Both the position numbers and the translations under genes were made by a program. The notes under the pieces were generated by a model. That model was not told the DNA's origin, did no database searches, and saw only the letters and a list, made by a program, of their open reading frames with translations. This document shows positions 11,830 to 15,706 of a stretch of DNA of 15,706 nt, in pieces (the first letter of the stretch is position 1; each line of letters opens with the position of its first letter). The stretch covers positions 1 to 15,706 of the forward strand of contig JAHFDU010000051.1 in assembly GCA_023248835.1 (NCBI GenBank), written 5' to 3'. This DNA comes from Myxococcales bacterium (GTDB lineage: Bacteria > Myxococcota_A > Polyangia > Palsa-1104).

Positions 11830-13506
11830 ATGGCATGGTTGGTCGCCACCGACGGTAAATTGAGCGGCCGCCGCTATTCTCTCGATGCTCCCTGCCTGGT
11901 TGGACGGGGACCGTACAACCACGTGGTGCTCGACGACACCCGGATTTCGCGTCAGCACGCCAAAATTTCTCCCGAGGCCGGCGGCCATGTCGTCTACGAT
12001 CTCAACAGCGCCAACGGTACTTACGTCAACCACATGCAGGTGCGCCGGCAGAAACTTGCGCCCGGTGATCAAATTCGATTTGGTCCGTTCAGTTTTCGGT
12101 TTGAAACTGAATTGCAAGAGGAGACACGGCGAGTTGCGGCAGGTGGTAGACAGAAATTCGTCGAAGTCGCGACGCTGGTCGGCACCGAAGCGCGTATCGT
12201 CGAATCGCTTGACGCCAAAGCCGCCTCCAAGCCCGGCTTTTCTACCGGTCTCGATGAGCTCGAAGACGCTGGTCGTAAGTTGCAGGCGCTCTACGCTTTC
12301 ATGCAGTCGATCGCCTCGACGCTCGACCCAGCTGGACTTTACGATCGCATCTTGGCCCACGTACTCAACGTGTTTGTCGGCGCCGACAACGCGGTGTTGT
12401 ATTTGCCAAGTTCCGACAGCGGCAAAATGGAGCCGCGCAAGCTGCTCGGCCGCTCTGGCGCAAGTATTGCGCCCTATCCGATTCCCGATTCGTTTTACGA
12501 TCAACTGGTGGTTGACCGGCGGGCGCTGCTTTCCTCGCCGGTGACCGCGATTTCGGCAGCGGCCAGCAGAGGGGACGCGACGCCGACCGGCATCAGCATG
12601 CACGCGCCGATGCTTTCAGGCGATGCGGTGCAAGGGGTCTTGCATGTTCAGGCGGCGACCACTGTCGATCCGGCATTCACTCAGGGCGATCTCGATCTTT
12701 TGACCGGCATTGCGGCGCAGGCGGCGCTGGCGCTGCAAAACGTCAGGCTACACCAAGAATCGCTCAAGCAGCAGCGACTCAAGCAGGATCTGTCGCTTGC
12801 CGTCGAGATTCAAAAGAGCTTCTTGCCGCAATCGCTACCCGTCGTACAAGGGCTTGAATTTATTGCAGAATACAGACCGGCCTTTTCCGTCGGCGGCGAT
12901 TTCTATGATCTCTTTTCTCTCGCCGAACACGAACTCGGTATCTGCATCGGGGATGTCTCGGGAAAAGGCGTGTCCGCCGCCCTCTTGATGGCGCGGGTGT
13001 GTAGTGACATACACGCCGCGGCGCTGCTCGAACGCGAGCCGGCGCGCACGCTGTGGCGCGCCAACCGTATGCTGTGCGAGCGCCGCAAGACCGATCTTTT
13101 TGTCACCGCAATCTACCTGGCGCTCAATACCGAAACGCACGACATTGTGCTCGGCAACGCCGGCCATCTGCCGCCACTGATTCGCCGCTCAAGCGGCAAG
13201 ATCGATCGGGTCGAAGGTGGAGCCAGCACCGCGATTGGTCTTTTCGAAAACGCCGAATACGAGCAGATTCGGCTGCGGCTTGAACCGGGCGACAGTTTGG
13301 TGCTCTGCACCGACGGCGTGCTCGAAGCCACCAGCGAACGCGGCGAGCAGTTCGGCTTTGAACGGCTCGAGGCCAGTATCTTGGCCGGCGGCGCCCGACC
13401 GCAAGAGCTGGTCAAGCGACTCAACGAAGATCTGTCGCGTCACGTCGGCGCAGCGCCGCAATATGATGACATGACGCTGATTGTTTGCGGTCGCCAGGCG
13501 ACGTAA
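11830..13506 (+). CDS. FHA-GAF-PP2C (SpoIIE-type) Ser phosphatase
   Basis: This 558-residue protein has three parts. FHA domain about 1-95: GR (25-26), RISRQH (38-43) and NG (62-63), the phosphothreonine-binding residues. GAF-like sensor about 150-305, ending in TGIAAQAALALQNVRL. A linker helix (306-332) leads to a PP2C/SpoIIE domain at about 335-555 with metal-binding acidic motifs GGDFYD (355-360), GDVSGKG (374-380), TDG (494-496) and YDDMT (545-549), all intact. It should dephosphorylate the STAS protein encoded two bases upstream, gated by a small-molecule or redox signal (GAF) and by a Thr-phosphorylated partner (FHA). Soluble: no membrane segment. The start is the ATG after the STAS stop, read by coupling. 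Confidence 0.92.
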   Translation: MAWLVATDGKLSGRRYSLDAPCLVGRGPYNHVVLDDTRISRQHAKISPEAGGHVVYDLNSANGTYVNHMQVRRQKLAPGDQIRFGPFSFRFETELQEETRRVAAGGRQKFVEVATLVGTEARIVESLDAKAASKPGFSTGLDELEDAGRKLQALYAFMQSIASTLDPAGLYDRILAHVLNVFVGADNAVLYLPSSDSGKMEPRKLLGRSGASIAPYPIPDSFYDQLVVDRRALLSSPVTAISAAASRGDATPTGISMHAPMLSGDAVQGVLHVQAATTVDPAFTQGDLDLLTGIAAQAALALQNVRLHQESLKQQRLKQDLSLAVEIQKSFLPQSLPVVQGLEFIAEYRPAFSVGGDFYDLFSLAEHELGICIGDVSGKGVSAALLMARVCSDIHAAALLEREPARTLWRANRMLCERRKTDLFVTAIYLALNTETHDIVLGNAGHLPPLIRRSSGKIDRVEGGASTAIGLFENAEYEQIRLRLEPGDSLVLCTDGVLEATSERGEQFGFERLEASILAGGARPQELVKRLNEDLSRHVGAAPQYDDMTLIVCGRQAT

Positions 13507-13520
13507 GCGAGATTCGCGGG

Positions 13521-13549
13521 GCTGACAGCCAACAGCCTACAGCCGACAG
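13521..13549. repeat. ACAGCCN heptamer array
   Basis: ACAGCCA-ACAGCCT-ACAGCCG-ACAG lies 14 bases after the phosphatase stop. It shares a 17-mer with the array at 4599 and its units with the inner repeats of the MITE-like element at 6798-6815. There is no obvious inverted arm here. Confidence 0.6.
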
Positions 13550-13618
13550 TGCGGAGCGGATAAATTCTGAGCCATTCGGATTGGTCGCGACCACTTCCTA
13601 TGCACAGGAGGAGACAAA

Positions 13619-13978
13619 ATGCTATTTCGCCATTTCCAAATTCTCTTAGTTTTGCTGGCAATGGGCGCGCTATCGCAGCCGACGCTAGCGTCGAGCAACG
13701 ACGCCAGTCCCTGCGACCCCGTTCACTGCTCGTGGCCCTATGTCTGTCGCGATGGAGGCGTTTGCACCGAGGATGCGGACGCTGACTTGCCGCCGAATGC
13801 GGCGTCGAAAAATGACGCTGACCCCAAGCCGTCACCCTCAAAGCCGCCCACGTCGCCTGGAAGTTGCAGCGTGGTCTTCGGCCGGGTCACGACGCCGGCA
13901 CCCAGCAGTATCGCGGCTGTTGTGGTCCTTCTGGTGCTTGGGTGTCGCAAACTTCGTTTTCGCACTGCGCACAGGTAA
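13619..13978 (+). CDS. Short secreted protein with MYXO-CTERM-like sorting tail
   Basis: This 119-residue protein has an ideal RBS (AGGAGGAG, 13606-13613) before ATG 13619. An N-terminal signal peptide (FQILLVLLAMGALSQPTLAS) is followed by a Cys-containing stretch (SPCDPVHCSWPYVCRDGGVC), four Cys likely in disulfides, then an Asp/Pro/Lys-rich linker. The C-terminus has GSCS, a hydrophobic helix SIAAVVVLLVLG and the basic tail CRKLRFRTAHR: the tripartite plan of the MYXO-CTERM signal, thought to be processed for surface anchoring in Myxococcota. The Cys in GSCS would be the modified residue. The Cys-rich module is short and I recognise no family. It converges on the next gene, four bases away. 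Confidence 0.75.
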   Translation: MLFRHFQILLVLLAMGALSQPTLASSNDASPCDPVHCSWPYVCRDGGVCTEDADADLPPNAASKNDADPKPSPSKPPTSPGSCSVVFGRVTTPAPSSIAAVVVLLVLGCRKLRFRTAHR

Positions 13979-13979
13979 G

Positions 13980-13993
13980 GTCTCACGTGAGAC
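13980..13993. repeat. 14-bp palindrome GTCTCACGTGAGAC, copy 1
   Basis: This perfect palindrome overlaps the stop codon of the AmgK-like gene (13983-13985) and lies between two convergent genes. An identical copy lies within the same gene at 14602. Confidence 0.6.
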
Positions 13994-15041
13994 GAGCGAG
14001 TTGTCTGAGCGGCGCGGTGTGGCGTTCGAGGATGGCGCCTACAGAATCGAGCTCGGGTAGTTTTTGCAAAGCTGCCGCGACGTAGTCGAGACTCGATGGA
14101 ATGTGGCGGAGAAAGCCTCGGTTGTTCTTCTTTTTGTCGATAAACACGAACCGGCCGGCGTCTTTGAGTTTGCGCTGAACCACCTGGAGGAAAAATAGGC
14201 GACGAAAATCGCTGTCTAGATGCGGGCCGGAGGAGGCGACGAAAAAGTCGACCAGATCGTCGACGAGCGCGGGCGGCAGCACCACGTAACTATCGCGCAG
14301 AAGGCCAACCAAGTCGTAGGCCGAGTTGCCGAGCAGCGCATCCTGAAAATCCAAAATGCCGAGTCGGCCGTCGTTGAGAATCATCAAATTTCGACTTTGG
14401 TAGTCGCGATGGACAAAGGTGGTTGGTTGCGCGTGCAGCTCTTCGGCGATGCGGGTGAACTGACGGTCAAGCTCGGCGCGCTCGGCGGTTGGCAGCATGA
14501 TGCCGACGGCGTCGAGCCCGAATTCGACAAAGTGATCGAGCTCCCATTTGAGCAGCTTGAAATCGAAAGAGCGCGAAAATGCGATGCAAGCAGGGTCTGG
14601 CGTCTCACGTGAGACCGCTTGGATTTTGACTAGTTGAGTGATAGCGCGCTCATAGTAATCGCGCTGGGTTTCGATGTCGGCCCCGGCGACCTTGGACTCG
14701 AACGTGATGTCGCCAAAGTCTTCAAGGTACAAAAGGCCGCTCTTTTCGTCGTACTGATAGATCAGCGGAACCGGCAATCCACGCGACGCGAGATATCGCT
14801 GAACATTGAGAAAAGGCAGTTCGCTCACTTTGCCGGCACTGACCTCGTCGGAAAACTGGGGTGATTCGCCAAGTTCCATCACCAGGAAGCGGTCGATTGA
14901 GCCTGCCGAAATAAAACCACGATGATAGTGGCGCACCGAGGCGCCGCCTGGTAGCGCGATTAACTGACGCAGCTGTCCCATCGGCGAAACTGCAACCTCG
15001 ACCAGATCGTGCAGCGCTGCCGGCTCAAGATAGGTTGGCAT
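13983..15041 (-). CDS. AmgK-like aminoglycoside-phosphotransferase-fold sugar kinase
   Basis: This 352-residue protein fits the family of predicted phosphotransferases that includes AmgK, a kinase for the anomeric position of N-acetylmuramate and N-acetylglucosamine in cell-wall recycling. Motifs in the chosen numbering: GGASVRHYHR (32-41), LEDFGD (106-111), the catalytic loop HRDYQSRN (211-218; Asp213, Asn218) and the metal-binding ILDFQDA (229-235, Asp231) followed by GNSAYDLVGLLRDSY. ATG 15041 is chosen because GAGG lies six bases upstream; an upstream ATG in frame would overlap rsmG. No MurU nucleotidyltransferase is in the window, so the AmgK role is an inference; the substrate could differ. 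It is divergent from rsmG, 60 bases away, and contains one palindrome copy coding for VSRET. Confidence 0.78.
   Translation of the reverse strand: MPTYLEPAALHDLVEVAVSPMGQLRQLIALPGGASVRHYHRGFISAGSIDRFLVMELGESPQFSDEVSAGKVSELPFLNVQRYLASRGLPVPLIYQYDEKSGLLYLEDFGDITFESKVAGADIETQRDYYERAITQLVKIQAVSRETPDPACIAFSRSFDFKLLKWELDHFVEFGLDAVGIMLPTAERAELDRQFTRIAEELHAQPTTFVHRDYQSRNLMILNDGRLGILDFQDALLGNSAYDLVGLLRDSYVVLPPALVDDLVDFFVASSGPHLDSDFRRLFFLQVVQRKLKDAGRFVFIDKKKNNRGFLRHIPSSLDYVAAALQKLPELDSVGAILERHTAPLRQLARLT
14602..14615. repeat. 14-bp palindrome GTCTCACGTGAGAC, copy 2
   Basis: Identical to 13980-13993. It lies inside the AmgK-like coding region (residues 143-147), 608 bases from the first copy. Confidence 0.6.
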
Positions 15042-15061
15042 TGCGATCCTCGGGCCGCCAC

Positions 15062-15067
15062 TATACT
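15062..15067 (+). promoter_or_regulatory. Candidate -10 for rsmG
   Basis: TATACT matches five of six consensus bases in the 60-bp divergent spacer. A TTGCGA at 15041-15046 is only 15 bases upstream, so the -35 is uncertain. Confidence 0.35.
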
Positions 15068-15101
15068 GTCGCTCCTCGCTGCTGGCAACTTGGGAGAGAG
15101 C

Positions 15102-15706
15102 GTGGAAGCCGGACTGCAAGAGCGCCTGGTTCTAGCCGCACAGTCGTATGGACTCGATCTGAGCGCCGCGCAAATTGATAAGTTTAGCCGTTATCTGGCG
15201 CTGCTGATTGCGTGGAACGCCCGCATCAACTTGACCGCGCTGCGCACCGCGGCGGAGATCGTCGAGGGCCACTTCATCGACAGTTTGGCGGCGTCAAGAC
15301 TGGTGCGTCCGACGCATAGGACTTTGGCGGATGTCGGATCCGGCGCCGGCTTTCCCGGCGTGGTCTTGGCGATAGCTTTTCCGGCGCTCGGCGTCACCTG
15401 TATCGAGTCGATTCAGAAAAAAGTCGCGTTTCTGCAAGCGGTCAGACGCGAAGTGATCGCCATCACGCCCGTCTGCGCTCGCCTTGAAACCGTTTCGGAG
15501 CAGTTTGACATGGCAATTTCGCGCGCCGCCTTTGCTCCGCAAAAATGGCTCGAGACGGGGGGGAAATTGGTGGCGCCTGCGGGGCGCATAGTCGCCATGC
15601 AGACCGAACCGGTGATTCCCGCCTCCGACGGCTTTCAACTCGTCGAATCTTTCGAATACCCTTCGACGGGCTCAGGGCAGTCGGGTGCCCCGCTTATCAA
15701 AATTCG
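15102..15706 (+). CDS. rsmG: 16S rRNA (guanine527-N7)-methyltransferase RsmG, 3' end beyond window
   Basis: 201 residues are present, and the C-terminus is cut by the window edge. RsmG uses S-adenosylmethionine to methylate G527 of 16S rRNA in the small ribosomal subunit. The sequence shows the family landmarks: WNARINLTALR (38-48), HFIDSL (57-62), the SAM-binding glycine loop ADVGSGAGFPG (76-86), ESIQKKVAFL (102-111, the acidic residue that binds the SAM ribose) and ISRA (139-142). GTG 15102 follows GGGAGAGAG (15092-15100), a good RBS. Residues 187-192 (PSTGSG) are encoded by a CCCTTCGAC..GCTCAGGG repeat, and APLIKI after it matches the normal final strand of the family, so the repeat lies in a loop. 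Confidence 0.93.
   Translation, partial: MEAGLQERLVLAAQSYGLDLSAAQIDKFSRYLALLIAWNARINLTALRTAAEIVEGHFIDSLAASRLVRPTHRTLADVGSGAGFPGVVLAIAFPALGVTCIESIQKKVAFLQAVRREVIAITPVCARLETVSEQFDMAISRAAFAPQKWLETGGKLVAPAGRIVAMQTEPVIPASDGFQLVESFEYPSTGSGQSGAPLIKI
15659..15677. repeat. CCCTTCGAC/CTCAGGG repeat inside rsmG
   Basis: CCCTTCGACGGGCTCAGGG differs at two bases from the complement of the arm at 8872-8890 in the NFACT gene, so it belongs to the same dispersed repeat family. No second inverted arm is seen before the window ends. Confidence 0.7.

Noticed and set aside
12565..12577. AGCAGAGGGGACG in the phosphatase gene, equal to the left end of the hairpin element at 11373
   Set aside because: Only 13 bases match, there is no inverted partner nearby, and the codons fit the GAF-like domain. 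One such chance match is expected in a window of this size.
11443..12603. A 386-codon open frame on minus opposite the STAS and phosphatase genes
   Set aside because: It is antisense to conserved domains, is low in complexity and has no RBS.

Overview
The window looks like an ordinary chromosomal stretch from a moderately GC-rich member of the Myxococcota (former Deltaproteobacteria). The best lineage hint is a short exported protein at 13619-13978 whose C-terminus has the MYXO-CTERM layout: a Gly-Cys patch, one membrane segment and an Arg-rich tail. Four or five secreted lipoproteins and a STAS / FHA-GAF-PP2C partner-switching pair fit that lineage. No ribosomal marker is present, so the assignment stays tentative.

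Layout from left to right. A partial surface lipoprotein with an HELVEAVTDP motif lies on minus (1-1239), followed by tRNA-Ala(CGC) at 1454-1526. A minus two-gene unit pairs a secreted chalcone-isomerase-like protein with a LuxR-HTH regulator (1538-3176). Divergent from it is a plus unit of a class III aminotransferase and a radical SAM/SPASM protein (3247-5682). Next come a minus OB-fold-type lipoprotein (5687-6643), a 226-bp non-autonomous element with flanking duplication (6751-6996), and a HemJ-like membrane protein on minus (6989-7432). Two tiny Lys-rich histone-H1-like ORFs (7592-7878) face an RqcH/NFACT-family protein on minus (7951-9390). A small coiled-coil protein is coupled to a TalC-type transaldolase (9442-10290). 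Two overlapping lipoprotein genes lie on minus (10295-11367). A hairpin element separates them from a STAS protein and an FHA-GAF-PP2C phosphatase (11477-13506). The window closes with the MYXO-CTERM protein, an AmgK-like phosphotransferase on minus (13983-15041) and a 3'-truncated rsmG on plus (15102-15706).

The densest unexplained structure is repetitive DNA rather than a new defence or biosynthetic locus. There is a MITE-like element with 17/18 terminal inverted repeats and an exact 10-bp duplication. A hairpin element sits between divergent genes with a 6-bp duplication. A palindromic repeat (CCCTGAGCTTGTCGAAGGG type) is inserted in frame inside the NFACT gene, and a second copy lies inside rsmG. 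Intergenic arrays of the heptamer ACAGCCN occur at three loci, and a 14-bp palindrome occurs twice. I found no CRISPR array, prophage, full-length transposase or toxin-antitoxin pair, and no clear new multi-gene system. The least explained gene sets are the aminotransferase plus radical SAM unit, the Lys-rich two-ORF cassette and the duplicated lipoprotein pair.
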